Shown: positions 16,374 to 24,582 of the stretch, piece after piece
How the letters are laid out: each line of letters starts with the position of its first letter
How positions within the stretch are numbered: the stretch's first letter is position 1
Origin: Chthoniobacterales bacterium
Lineage (GTDB): Bacteria; Verrucomicrobiota; Verrucomicrobiia; Chthoniobacterales; JAATET01
NCBI GenBank assembly: GCA_036569045.1
Contig: DATCRI010000022.1
Coordinates: 1 to 34,011, forward strand
Direction: 5' to 3'
DNA: 34,011 nt
Translations under genes and position numbers: made by a program
The notes under the pieces: generated by a model
The model's database searches: none
What the model was told of the DNA's origin: nothing
What the model saw: the letters and a program-made list of their open reading frames with translations, nothing else

Positions 16374-17113
16374 TGGCTTTTGGCGAGACCCGCACCCGGA
16401 TTGGTAGCAGACATGCCCTGATCGCACCCGACGGGCTGGTGCCGAGCACGCTGCCGGGGGTTTCCGGTGCCGTGGCGAACGTGATCATTTCTCCGGCAAT
16501 GGGGGCGAACCTCACCCAGTTGCTGCTGACGTTTTCGCCGGGCGGCCGGGCGGAATTTGCCGAGGCCGGGATCGAGACGTGTCTCTACGTGATGAGCGGA
16601 AAATGCACCGCCAGCGCCGGCGGGACCTCCCAGGTGCTCACGGAAGGCGGCTACGTCTTCGTCCCGGCGGGCACTCCGCTGGTTCTCGCGAAGCCCGGCA
16701 AAGGCACGCGGGTGACCGTTTTTCAAAAGCGCTTTGTTCCGCTCGCGGGCGTGGCCGCGCCGGAGGTCTGCTTTGGAAATGCCGCGGAAGTCGAGGGACT
16801 GCCGTTCCTTGGCGACCCCGATGCCCGATTGAAAACCCTGCTGCCGGATGGGCCGGCCTTCGACATGGCGGTGAATCTTTTCACTTACCAGCCCGGCGCG
16901 CGGTTGCCATTCGTCGAGACGCACATCATGGAGCACGGCCTCATCATGCTCACGGGCGAGGGGGTTTACCGGCTCGAGGATGCCTGGTATCCGGTGGCCG
17001 CCGGCGACGCCATCTGGATGGCGCCCTATTGCCCGCAATGGTTCGTCGCGATGGGCAAATCACCCGCAAGCTACCTCTACTACAAGGACGTCAATCGCTC
17101 CCCGATGCCATGA
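16370..17113 (+). CDS. (S)-ureidoglycine aminohydrolase (bicupin)
   Basis: A 247-residue bicupin that releases ammonia from (S)-ureidoglycine to give (S)-ureidoglycolate, as AllE and plant UGLYAH do. The C-terminal cupin holds the Mn site: Glu183, His185, His189 and Gln223. Its spacing (2, 4 and 34 residues) equals that of Arabidopsis Glu235/His237/His241/Gln275, and Lys239 fits Lys291. The signature ETHIMEHG followed by CPQWF and YYKDVNR is clear. It sits between allantoinase and ureidoglycolate amidohydrolase with ATGA overlaps on both sides. Confidence 0.95.
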   Translation: MMAFGETRTRIGSRHALIAPDGLVPSTLPGVSGAVANVIISPAMGANLTQLLLTFSPGGRAEFAEAGIETCLYVMSGKCTASAGGTSQVLTEGGYVFVPAGTPLVLAKPGKGTRVTVFQKRFVPLAGVAAPEVCFGNAAEVEGLPFLGDPDARLKTLLPDGPAFDMAVNLFTYQPGARLPFVETHIMEHGLIMLTGEGVYRLEDAWYPVAAGDAIWMAPYCPQWFVAMGKSPASYLYYKDVNRSPMP

Positions 17114-18342
17114 GCGTCGCTGCCGACGTGCTCCAGGGCGAGATCGACGCGCTCGCCGCCATCACCTCCGATCCGCCGCCCGCGGTCACCCGCGTGCTCT
17201 TTTCGCCGGAGGACCTCGCGGCCCGCGCGTGGCTGCGGGAGAAGCTCATCGCCGCCGGCCTCACGATTCACGAGGACGCGGTCGGCAACATCTTCGCGCG
17301 CTGGATCGGCACCGAACCGGAGTTGCCCTCCGTGGCCACGGGCTCGCACACGGACGCGATTCCCAATGCCGGGCGATTCGACGGCGTCGTCGGCGTGCTC
17401 GGGGCGCTGGAGGCGGTGCGCACGCTTCAGCGCGAAGGATTTCAGCCCCGGCGCTCGATCGAGATCGTGATGTTCACGGCGGAGGAGCCCACGCGTTTTG
17501 CTCTCGGTTGCCTCGGCAGTCGCTTGCTCGCCGGCGCCCTCGACGCGGAGACCGTCGCCACGCTTCGCGATCCCGAGGGGCGATCGCTGGAGGACCTCCG
17601 ACTCGCCGCCGGATGCTCGGGCGCGCTCGAATCCGTGCGGCTCGCGCCTGGACATTTCCATGCGTTTCTGGAGCTGCACATCGAGCAGGGGCCGCTGCTC
17701 GAGCGCGAGGGATTTGATATCGGCGCCGTGGAGAAGATCGCCGCGCCGGCCGCGTTCCGCGTGCACATCGAGGGCGAGGGCGGTCATGCCGGGGCGGTGC
17801 TCATGCCCGGCCGCCGCGACGCCTCGCTGGCCGCGGCGGAACTCGCGCTCGCCGTCGAGAAGGCCGCGCTGGAGTCGGGAAGCGCGGACACCGTGGGCAC
17901 GACGGGCGTCTTTCGCATCGAGCCAGGCGCGATCAACAGCGTGCCGGCGCGGGCGATGCTCGAGATCGATTTGCGCGACACCGGCCTCGCCACGCGCGAC
18001 CGCGCCGAGACGGCCATCCGGGCCGCCGCGGAGGCCATCGCCGCCCGGCGCCGGGTGGCGATCAGGATCGACGTCATCAATTCCGACGCGCCCGCGACCT
18101 GCGATCCCGGGCTTGTCGCCACGGTCGCCGCGGCGGCGGATGCCCGCAGCTATAGCGTTTCCCGGATGATCAGCCGGGCGTATCACGATTCGCTTTTCAT
18201 GGCCCGCATCTGTCCGACGGTCATGATCTTCATCCCGTGCCGGAACGGATGGAGCCACCGCCCGGACGAATTCTCGAGCACGGAGGCCACCGCGAAGGGC
18301 GTGCGCGTGCTCGCCGATTCCCTGCGAACGATCGCCGCGTAA
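17110..18342 (+). CDS. (S)-Ureidoglycolate amidohydrolase (plant-like UAH, M20 family)
   Basis: A 410-residue M20 amidohydrolase predicted to cleave ureidoglycolate to glyoxylate, CO2 and two NH3. Metal-site residues are His80, Asp91, the acidic motif TAEEP (123-127), His190 (LHIEQGP) and His383. The C-terminal stretch ISRAYHDSLFMAR (354-366), then MIFIPC and GWSHRPDEFSS, closely resembles plant ureidoglycolate amidohydrolase and differs from the first M20 protein in this operon (SGAGHDA). GHAGAVLM replaces the GHAGTTPM of the first copy. The ATG at 17110 overlaps the aminohydrolase stop; an upstream extension within that gene is a shadow. Confidence 0.9.
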   Translation: MSVAADVLQGEIDALAAITSDPPPAVTRVLFSPEDLAARAWLREKLIAAGLTIHEDAVGNIFARWIGTEPELPSVATGSHTDAIPNAGRFDGVVGVLGALEAVRTLQREGFQPRRSIEIVMFTAEEPTRFALGCLGSRLLAGALDAETVATLRDPEGRSLEDLRLAAGCSGALESVRLAPGHFHAFLELHIEQGPLLEREGFDIGAVEKIAAPAAFRVHIEGEGGHAGAVLMPGRRDASLAAAELALAVEKAALESGSADTVGTTGVFRIEPGAINSVPARAMLEIDLRDTGLATRDRAETAIRAAAEAIAARRRVAIRIDVINSDAPATCDPGLVATVAAAADARSYSVSRMISRAYHDSLFMARICPTVMIFIPCRNGWSHRPDEFSSTEATAKGVRVLADSLRTIAA

Positions 18343-18369
18343 TTTGAGCTGCTGGTTTCGAACCGTCGT

Positions 18370-21300
18370 ATGAGTGCCTCCCGTAGTTCGCGCGTTGTCC
18401 GTTCGGATCATTTTGCTGTCACGGTGAATGGCGTTCGTCGCGAGGTGCGGGGGCTGTCTTCGCAAACGACGTTGCTCGACTGGCTCCGCGAATCCGGCCT
18501 CACCGGCACGAAGGAAGGCTGCGCCGAGGGAGATTGTGGCGCGTGCACCGTTGCGCTCGTCGACCGGGACGCCGCGGGCCGACCGACCTACCGGGCGGTG
18601 AACAGCTGCATCGCGCTACTCCCGATGTTTGCCGATCGCGAGGTCGTCACGGTCGAGGGCCTCGCGAAAGCGGGCGAACTCCATCCCGCGCAGGCCTGCA
18701 TGGTGCGCAACTTCGGCTCGCAATGCGGCTACTGCACGCCGGGCTTCGTCATGTCGATGTTCGAGGGCGCCTACCGTCCCGGAATGGACAATCCAGCCGC
18801 CGTTGCGGATCAACTCTGCGGCAACCTCTGCCGCTGCACCGGTTATCGACCGATCCGCGATGCCGCCCGCGAGCTTTACGCAAACCCCTGCGACGATGCC
18901 TTTGCCGCCCGCCTGCGGAAGCCCGTGCCGCCGCCCTCGGAGCTTGGTTACGAGACGAAGGCCGGCGCCTTTCTGCGACCGACCACGCTCCCGGAACTGC
19001 TCGCGTTGCGGGCCGCCCATCCGGAGGCCGTGCTTGTCGCCGGGGCCACCGAGATCGGCGTCGAGATCAACAAGCGCGCCCGACAGATTCCCCTCCTGAT
19101 TTCTCTCGAAGCCATCGAGGCCCTCCGCGAATGCCAGGCCGACGAGGCGCAGTGGGAACTCGGCGCTGCCGCGACGCTTACACAGATCGAGGAGGCGCTG
19201 GCCGGCGAATATCCCTCGCTCACGGAGATGTTTCCCGTCTTCGCATCGCGCCAGATTCGGAATCGCGCCACTCTCGGCGGCAATCTCGTGACCGCTTCGC
19301 CGATCGGTGACAGCGCGCCGGTGCTGCTCTCGCTCGGTGCTTCCGTTCGGCTCGTTTCCGCTCGCGGGGAACGCGTGGTCCCGCTCGCCGCGTTCTTCAC
19401 CGGCTATCGCAAAACCATGCTCGCGCCCGACGAAGTGATGGCGTCGGTCCTGATCCCGCGGGGCCTGCCCGCGGGCGTGAATTCCCGCCGGGCCCGTTTC
19501 CTGAAGGTCTCCAGGCGCGTCGAGATGGACATCAGCATTGCGGCCGCGGCGTTTTGCATCGATTTCGACGAAGCCGGGACCATTCGGGGGGGGCGTCTCG
19601 CGTTTGGCGGCGTGGCTGCCAGTCCCGCGCTCGCGTCTCAGGCGGGCGACGCGTTGATCGGCCGCAAACTCGATGACGCAACCGTTGAAGCCGTCGCCGA
19701 CATTCTCGCGAAAACCTTTTCCCCGATCACCGATGCCCGCGGCACCGCGGAGTTTCGCGCGGATCTCGTCGTCGGTCTCTGGCGGAAATTCGCTTCGAAC
19801 GAACCCTCGGAAGAACTGCCCGCGGTAGAGGCCGGGGCACGCTGGGACAACGACGATCGCTCGCGTGGCCTCACGCACGAGAGCGCCGTCGGCCACGTCA
19901 CCGGTGCCGCGCAATACGTCGAGGACATCGCGCTGCGTCGCGGGGGAATGCTCACGCTCTGGCCGGTGTGCGCGCCCTTCGCTCACGCGCGCATTCGCCG
20001 AATCGATACCTCTGCGGCCGAGGCCATGCCCGGCGTCTCTGCGGTGCTCACCGCGGCCGACGTTCCGGGCGTTAACGATGTCGGCTGCTCTCGCCCGGAC
20101 GAAATCCTCCTCGCGGATCAGACCGTGGAATTCCACGGCCACATGGTCGCGTGCGTCGTCGGAGAATCCGAGATCGCCTGCCGTGCCGCCGCGCAGGCCA
20201 TCGTCGTCGACTACGAGCCGCTTGCCCCGGTGCTCACGATTGCCGCCGCGATCGCGGCGGAGAGCTACCACACGGAGGCGAACTTCATCCGGCGCGGCGA
20301 CGCCGTTACCGCGTTGGCGGCGGCTCCGCGGAAGATCACCGGCGAGTTCGATCTCGGCGGGCAGGAGCATTTCTACCTCGAGTCGCACGCCGCCTGGGCC
20401 GAGGTGCTTCCGGACGACGGTGTGTTCGTCAGCAGTTCCACCCAGCATCCGACCGAGATCCAGATCATCGTCGCGCGGGTACTCGGCCTGCAGCGCAATG
20501 AAGTCGTCGTCGAAGCGCCGCGCATGGGCGGGGGATTCGGCGGCAAGGAAACGCAGGGGAACACGTGGGCCGCGCTGGCCGCAATCGCTTCGTGGAAGAC
20601 GGGCCGTCCGGTTCGCGTGCAGCTCGATCGCGATCTCGACATGCAGCTCACGGGCAAGCGGCACCCGTTTCACGCGAAGTTCGAGATCGGCTTCGACGCC
20701 GAGGGCCACGTGCTTGCTGCGAAGGTCGAGCTGGTCTCGAACGGCGGCTGGTCGCTCGACCTTTCCATGCCGATCACCGATCGCGCGCTCTTCCATCTCG
20801 ATAACGCCTACTATCTCCCGGCGGTGGAGTTCTCCGGCCGCGTCGCGAAGACCAATCTCGTCTCGAACACCGCCTTTCGCGGCTTCGGCGGGCCGCAGGG
20901 CATGCTGATCATCGAGGAGATCCTCGACCGCGTCGCCCGGTCGCTCGGCCTCCGCCCGGAGGTCGTGCGCGATCGCAATCTCTACCGGGGAACTGGGGAA
21001 ACGAACACGACGCACTACGGCCAGGAAATCGCCGACAATCGCATTCGCACGATCTGGGACGGCGTGCTCGCGGATTCCGATTACGAGCGCCGGCGCGCGG
21101 AGGTCGATGCCTGGAATGTGGCGCACCCGATGCGCAAGCGCGGGCTTGCCATCACGCCCGTCAAGTTCGGCATTTCCTTCACCTACACGCCCTACAACCA
21201 GGCCGGGGCGCTCCTGCTTGCCTACGTCGACGGCAGCGTGCAGGTGAACCACGGCGGCACCGAGATGGGGCAGGGGCTCCACACCAAGATCCTCGGCATC

Positions 21301-22155
21301 GCCATGCGCGAGCTCGGCCTGCCCGCCAGCCGGCTGCGGCTGATGCCCACGCGCACCGACAAGATTCCCAACACGTCGGCGACCGCCGCGTCGAGCGGAG
21401 CGGACCTCAACGGCGCGGCCGTGCGCAACGCCTGTCGCGAGTTGAAGGCGCGCCTGCGCCCGCTCGCCGCCGAGATGCTCGATGCGCCCACCGATGCGGA
21501 AATGATCCTCGCCGACGGCAACGTGAGTTTTTCGCACGATCCGGCGCACACGATCCCGTTCGCCGAGCTTTGCGACACCGCCCACCGCATGCGCGTGTCG
21601 CTCTCGGCCACGGGATTCTACAAGACGCCCGAGATTCACTGGGACCGCGCCGCCGGCAAGGGACATCCGTTCTACTACTACGGCTGCGGAGCAGCGGTCA
21701 GCGAAGTGGAGGTCGATGGCTGGACCGGCGGCCATCGCGTGCGCCGGGTGGATATCCTTCACGACGTCGGCGAATCGCTGAATCCGAGCGTCGATCGCGG
21801 CCAGATCGAGGGCAGCTTCGTGCAGGGCATGGGCTGGCTGACGCGCGAGGAGTTGCTCTGGAATGCCGAGGGACGACTGCTCACGCACAGCGCCAGCACC
21901 TACGCGATTCCCGCCTACAGCGATGCGCCGGCCGACTTCCGCGTGCGTCTGCTGCCGAATGCCGCGCAGGAGGGCGTCGTCCATGGCAGCAAGGCCGTCG
22001 GCGAGCCACCGCTCATGCTTGCGATCTCGGTGCGCGAGGCGATTCGCGATGCGGTGGCCGCCTTCGGAACGCCCGGCGGCCCGGTCGAACTGGCCTCGCC
22101 CGCGACCGGCGAGGCGATCCATTTCGCGATCCGGCGACGCTTGCCGCCGCGCTGA
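18370..22155 (+). CDS. Xanthine dehydrogenase, single-polypeptide type
   Basis: A 1261-residue molybdo-flavoenzyme oxidising hypoxanthine to xanthine and urate, with NAD+ as likely acceptor. The N-terminus has two 2Fe-2S clusters: Cys51, 56, 59, 80 and Cys119, 122, 154, 156. A FAD domain (about 190-480) has the RNRATLGGN motif and FFTGYRKT near its NAD site. The molybdopterin domain (about 500-1255) has GGGFGGKE with Glu727 and Arg805, placed like bovine Glu802 and Arg880 that define purine specificity, AFRGFGGPQ (Arg837) and catalytic Glu1212 in VGEPPL. Most bacteria split this enzyme into two or three subunits. It begins 27 bp after the UAH gene; no XdhC chaperone is in the window. Confidence 0.95.
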   Translation: MSASRSSRVVRSDHFAVTVNGVRREVRGLSSQTTLLDWLRESGLTGTKEGCAEGDCGACTVALVDRDAAGRPTYRAVNSCIALLPMFADREVVTVEGLAKAGELHPAQACMVRNFGSQCGYCTPGFVMSMFEGAYRPGMDNPAAVADQLCGNLCRCTGYRPIRDAARELYANPCDDAFAARLRKPVPPPSELGYETKAGAFLRPTTLPELLALRAAHPEAVLVAGATEIGVEINKRARQIPLLISLEAIEALRECQADEAQWELGAAATLTQIEEALAGEYPSLTEMFPVFASRQIRNRATLGGNLVTASPIGDSAPVLLSLGASVRLVSARGERVVPLAAFFTGYRKTMLAPDEVMASVLIPRGLPAGVNSRRARFLKVSRRVEMDISIAAAAFCIDFDEAGTIRGGRLAFGGVAASPALASQAGDALIGRKLDDATVEAVADILAKTFSPITDARGTAEFRADLVVGLWRKFASNEPSEELPAVEAGARWDNDDRSRGLTHESAVGHVTGAAQYVEDIALRRGGMLTLWPVCAPFAHARIRRIDTSAAEAMPGVSAVLTAADVPGVNDVGCSRPDEILLADQTVEFHGHMVACVVGESEIACRAAAQAIVVDYEPLAPVLTIAAAIAAESYHTEANFIRRGDAVTALAAAPRKITGEFDLGGQEHFYLESHAAWAEVLPDDGVFVSSSTQHPTEIQIIVARVLGLQRNEVVVEAPRMGGGFGGKETQGNTWAALAAIASWKTGRPVRVQLDRDLDMQLTGKRHPFHAKFEIGFDAEGHVLAAKVELVSNGGWSLDLSMPITDRALFHLDNAYYLPAVEFSGRVAKTNLVSNTAFRGFGGPQGMLIIEEILDRVARSLGLRPEVVRDRNLYRGTGETNTTHYGQEIADNRIRTIWDGVLADSDYERRRAEVDAWNVAHPMRKRGLAITPVKFGISFTYTPYNQAGALLLAYVDGSVQVNHGGTEMGQGLHTKILGIAMRELGLPASRLRLMPTRTDKIPNTSATAASSGADLNGAAVRNACRELKARLRPLAAEMLDAPTDAEMILADGNVSFSHDPAHTIPFAELCDTAHRMRVSLSATGFYKTPEIHWDRAAGKGHPFYYYGCGAAVSEVEVDGWTGGHRVRRVDILHDVGESLNPSVDRGQIEGSFVQGMGWLTREELLWNAEGRLLTHSASTYAIPAYSDAPADFRVRLLPNAAQEGVVHGSKAVGEPPLMLAISVREAIRDAVAAFGTPGGPVELASPATGEAIHFAIRRRLPPR

Positions 22156-22176
22156 ACGGAGGACAAAGTTGCGCCC

Positions 22177-23790
22177 ATGGAAACCGCAGACCGGCGCGTG
22201 ATTTCAGGTCAACTCGTGGACCTGCATCGGCGCACCATTTTCCCCGCCGAGATCGAGATTGCCGCCGGTCGCATTGCCGACATCCGCGAGGTTGCCGAGG
22301 CGCCGAGGCGGTATCTCCTGCCGGGCTTCGTCGACGCGCATGTGCACATCGAGAGCTCCATGCTGCCGCCCGCGGAGTTCGCACGCCTCGCGGTGGTGCA
22401 CGGCACGGTCGCAACGGTGAGCGACCCGCATGAGATCGCGAACGTGCTCGGCGTGGCCGGCATCGACTTCATGCTCGCGAACGCGGCGGAATCGCCGTTC
22501 AAGTTCTGCTTCGGCGCGCCGCCGTGCGTGCCGGCGACGACGTTCGAGACCGCGGGCGCCACGCTCGGTCTCTCGGAGGTCACGGAACTGCTCGCGCGAC
22601 CGGGCATCGGCTACCTGAGCGAGGTCATGAACTGGCCCGGCGTGCTGGGTGGCGATCCGGAGTTGCTCGGCAAGATCGCCGCGGCGAAAGCGGTCGGGAA
22701 GCCCGTGGACGGCCATGCACCCGGCCTGCGCGGGGAGGATGCCGCGCGTTACGCGGCCGCCGGCATCGAGACCGACCACGAGTGCTACAGCCTGCCCGAG
22801 GCGCTGGATAAGATCGCCGCTGGCATGTGGATTTCCATTCGGGAAGGCTCCGCCGCCCGCAACTTCGCCGCGCTGGAGCCTCTGCTGCGCACTCATCCCG
22901 CGCACTGCATGCTCTGCACGGACGACCTCCATCCAAACGCGCTCGTGCGCGGGCATCTCGATCGCATCGTGGCCCGCGCCGTGGCCGGCGGGGCGGACGT
23001 CTTCGACGTGCTGCGCTGCGCGTGCGTGCATCCCGTTTTGCATTACCGGCTGCCGGTGGGCTTGCTGCGAGCCGGCGATCCCGCCGACTTCATCGTGGTC
23101 GAGGATCTCACCGACTTCCGCGTCACGGAGACCTGGCTCGACGGCGTTTGCGTCGCGTCGGGCGGCGCTTCGCATCTGGCCACGATACCGGTCGAGGCCG
23201 TGAACCGCTTCGTGGCCACGCCGGTTGTCGCAGAGGACTTCGCGCGAGCGGAGTCGGGACTGGTGAATGTGATCGTCGCGCAGGATGGCGAGCTCATCAC
23301 GGGACATGACGTGGCGGCGGTCGATGCGCCCGATGTGCTCAAGATCGCCGTCGTGAATCGCTACGCCGCGGCTCCACCCGCCGTGGGCTACATTCGCGGA
23401 TTCGGCCTCACGCGTGGCGCCATTGCCTCCTCCGTGGCGCACGATTCCCACAATATCGTCGCGGTCGGCGCGTCCGACGCCGCGCTTGCCGCGGCGGTGA
23501 ATGCCGTGATCGCGGCCAGGGGCGGCGTGGCCGCGACGGACGGCGAGGGGACGAGTCGCGTCCTGCCGCTCGAGATCGCCGGCCTCATGTCCACTCTGCC
23601 GGGCGAGGAGGTGGCAGCCCGTTACGAGGAAGTCGCCGCCTTCGCGCGGGAGCTGGGCTCCTCGCTCCGTGATCCGTTCATGACGCTGTCCTTCATGGCG
23701 CTGCTCGTCATTCCGGATCTGAAAATGAGCGATCTCGGCCTGTTTTCCGGCCGGAAGTTCGAGTTTGTCGACGTCGCCACGTCTGCATGA
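22177..23790 (+). CDS. ade: Adenine deaminase (AdeC family)
   Basis: A 537-residue amidohydrolase deaminating adenine to hypoxanthine, feeding xanthine dehydrogenase. Motifs follow the bacterial AdeC family: DAHVHIESSM (His55, His57), SDPHEIANV, GHAPGL, DHECYS, LCTDDLHP, then the C-terminal domain with SVAHDSHNIV and FMTLSFMALLVIPDLKMSD. These proteins use a binuclear Fe/Mn centre. The start is 21 bp after the xanthine dehydrogenase stop; GGAGG at 22158-22162 lies 14 nt before the ATG, slightly long. Its stop overlaps the methyltransferase start as ATGA. Confidence 0.94.
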   Translation: METADRRVISGQLVDLHRRTIFPAEIEIAAGRIADIREVAEAPRRYLLPGFVDAHVHIESSMLPPAEFARLAVVHGTVATVSDPHEIANVLGVAGIDFMLANAAESPFKFCFGAPPCVPATTFETAGATLGLSEVTELLARPGIGYLSEVMNWPGVLGGDPELLGKIAAAKAVGKPVDGHAPGLRGEDAARYAAAGIETDHECYSLPEALDKIAAGMWISIREGSAARNFAALEPLLRTHPAHCMLCTDDLHPNALVRGHLDRIVARAVAGGADVFDVLRCACVHPVLHYRLPVGLLRAGDPADFIVVEDLTDFRVTETWLDGVCVASGGASHLATIPVEAVNRFVATPVVAEDFARAESGLVNVIVAQDGELITGHDVAAVDAPDVLKIAVVNRYAAAPPAVGYIRGFGLTRGAIASSVAHDSHNIVAVGASDAALAAAVNAVIAARGGVAATDGEGTSRVLPLEIAGLMSTLPGEEVAARYEEVAAFARELGSSLRDPFMTLSFMALLVIPDLKMSDLGLFSGRKFEFVDVATSA

Positions 23791-24527
23791 CCACTCCCGA
23801 GCCACTGGCCGACTACAACCGGAAGTTCTACGACCAGTTGTGGGATCATGCGCACGTGATCGATGCGTCGCATTTCAACACGTGGCCGCTCGTCCAGCGG
23901 CTGCTTCCGGAATGCCCGGTCCGGCTCGAGATCGGCCCCGGCCTCCGACCCCGGCTCCCGCTCGAGGGCACGGAATTCGTCGACCTCAGCGAGGCGGCGG
24001 TGCGTAAACTTCGCGCTGCGGGCGGCCGCGCTGTCGTCGGATCCGCCACGGCTCTGCCCGCGGCGGACGCGACTTACGATCTCGTCTGCGCGCTCGACAT
24101 CATCGAGCACGTCGCCGATCCCGCCGTGGCGCTGCGCGAGATCACGCGGGTGATCCGGCCGGGCGGGCGTCTCTTGCTCTCGGTGCCGCTGCATCCGGGC
24201 CGCTGGACGAGTTTCGATCGCACCGTTGGCCATTCCCGCCGATTCGAACCCGCCGAACTCGTGGACCTCCTCTCCGCGCATGCGGTGACGATCGAATCCA
24301 GCGCCGTCTACGGGATGCAGCCGCAGTCGTCGTTGCTGCTCGATTTTGCCATGGGCTGCCTCGACCGGCACCGGCGGCTCTCCATGTGGTTCTACTCGCA
24401 CCTGTTCATGCCTTGGGCCCTTCGGTGGCAATCCGACCTGGAATTCGCGCTCGATTTCTCCGAAACGGCGACCGCCGACGAGGTGTTGATCGTGGGGCGA
24501 AAATCGCCCGCCGAGGTCCTGAAATAG
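23787..24527 (+). CDS. Class I SAM-dependent methyltransferase, substrate unknown
   Basis: A 246-residue Rossmann-fold methyltransferase of the Methyltransf_11/UbiE-like group. The SAM motif I is LEIGPGLRP (48-55), followed by an acidic strand end FVDLS (Asp66), DLVCALDIIEHV (98-109) as motif II, and the post-motif IRPGGRLLLSVP. No membrane segment or substrate-specific signature is seen. It is the last gene of the purine operon and overlaps adenine deaminase by four bases, so it is co-translated with it, yet no methylation step exists in the known pathway. It could modify a purine or cofactor, or simply be a passenger. Confidence 0.85.
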   Translation: MTTPEPLADYNRKFYDQLWDHAHVIDASHFNTWPLVQRLLPECPVRLEIGPGLRPRLPLEGTEFVDLSEAAVRKLRAAGGRAVVGSATALPAADATYDLVCALDIIEHVADPAVALREITRVIRPGGRLLLSVPLHPGRWTSFDRTVGHSRRFEPAELVDLLSAHAVTIESSAVYGMQPQSSLLLDFAMGCLDRHRRLSMWFYSHLFMPWALRWQSDLEFALDFSETATADEVLIVGRKSPAEVLK

Positions 24528-24546
24528 CGGCTCGAGGCACGTCGTC

Positions 24547-24574
24547 TTGCGGCCCCCGCGGGGGCGTCTATAGT
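24547..24574 (+). promoter_or_regulatory. Putative dnaE promoter, possibly giving a leaderless mRNA
   Basis: TTGCGG (24547-24552) and TATAGT (24569-24574) are 16 nt apart. The -10 ends 8 nt before the GTG start of dnaE, so the transcript would begin at or next to the start codon. No Shine-Dalgarno precedes the GTG, which agrees. A perfect 14-bp palindrome, GCCCCCGCGGGGGC (24552-24565), fills the spacer. Confidence 0.45.
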
Positions 24575-24582
24575 CCTCCGCT

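Noticed and set aside
16579-17109. Upstream in-frame extension of the ureidoglycolate amidohydrolase
   Set aside because: It lies in another frame of the ureidoglycine aminohydrolase gene, is Arg/Gly-rich and non-homologous; ATG 17110 gives the typical M20 start.
18616-22122. Very long antisense open frame opposite xanthine dehydrogenase
   Set aside because: Shadow of the well-supported enzyme; the translation is compositionally biased with no motif.
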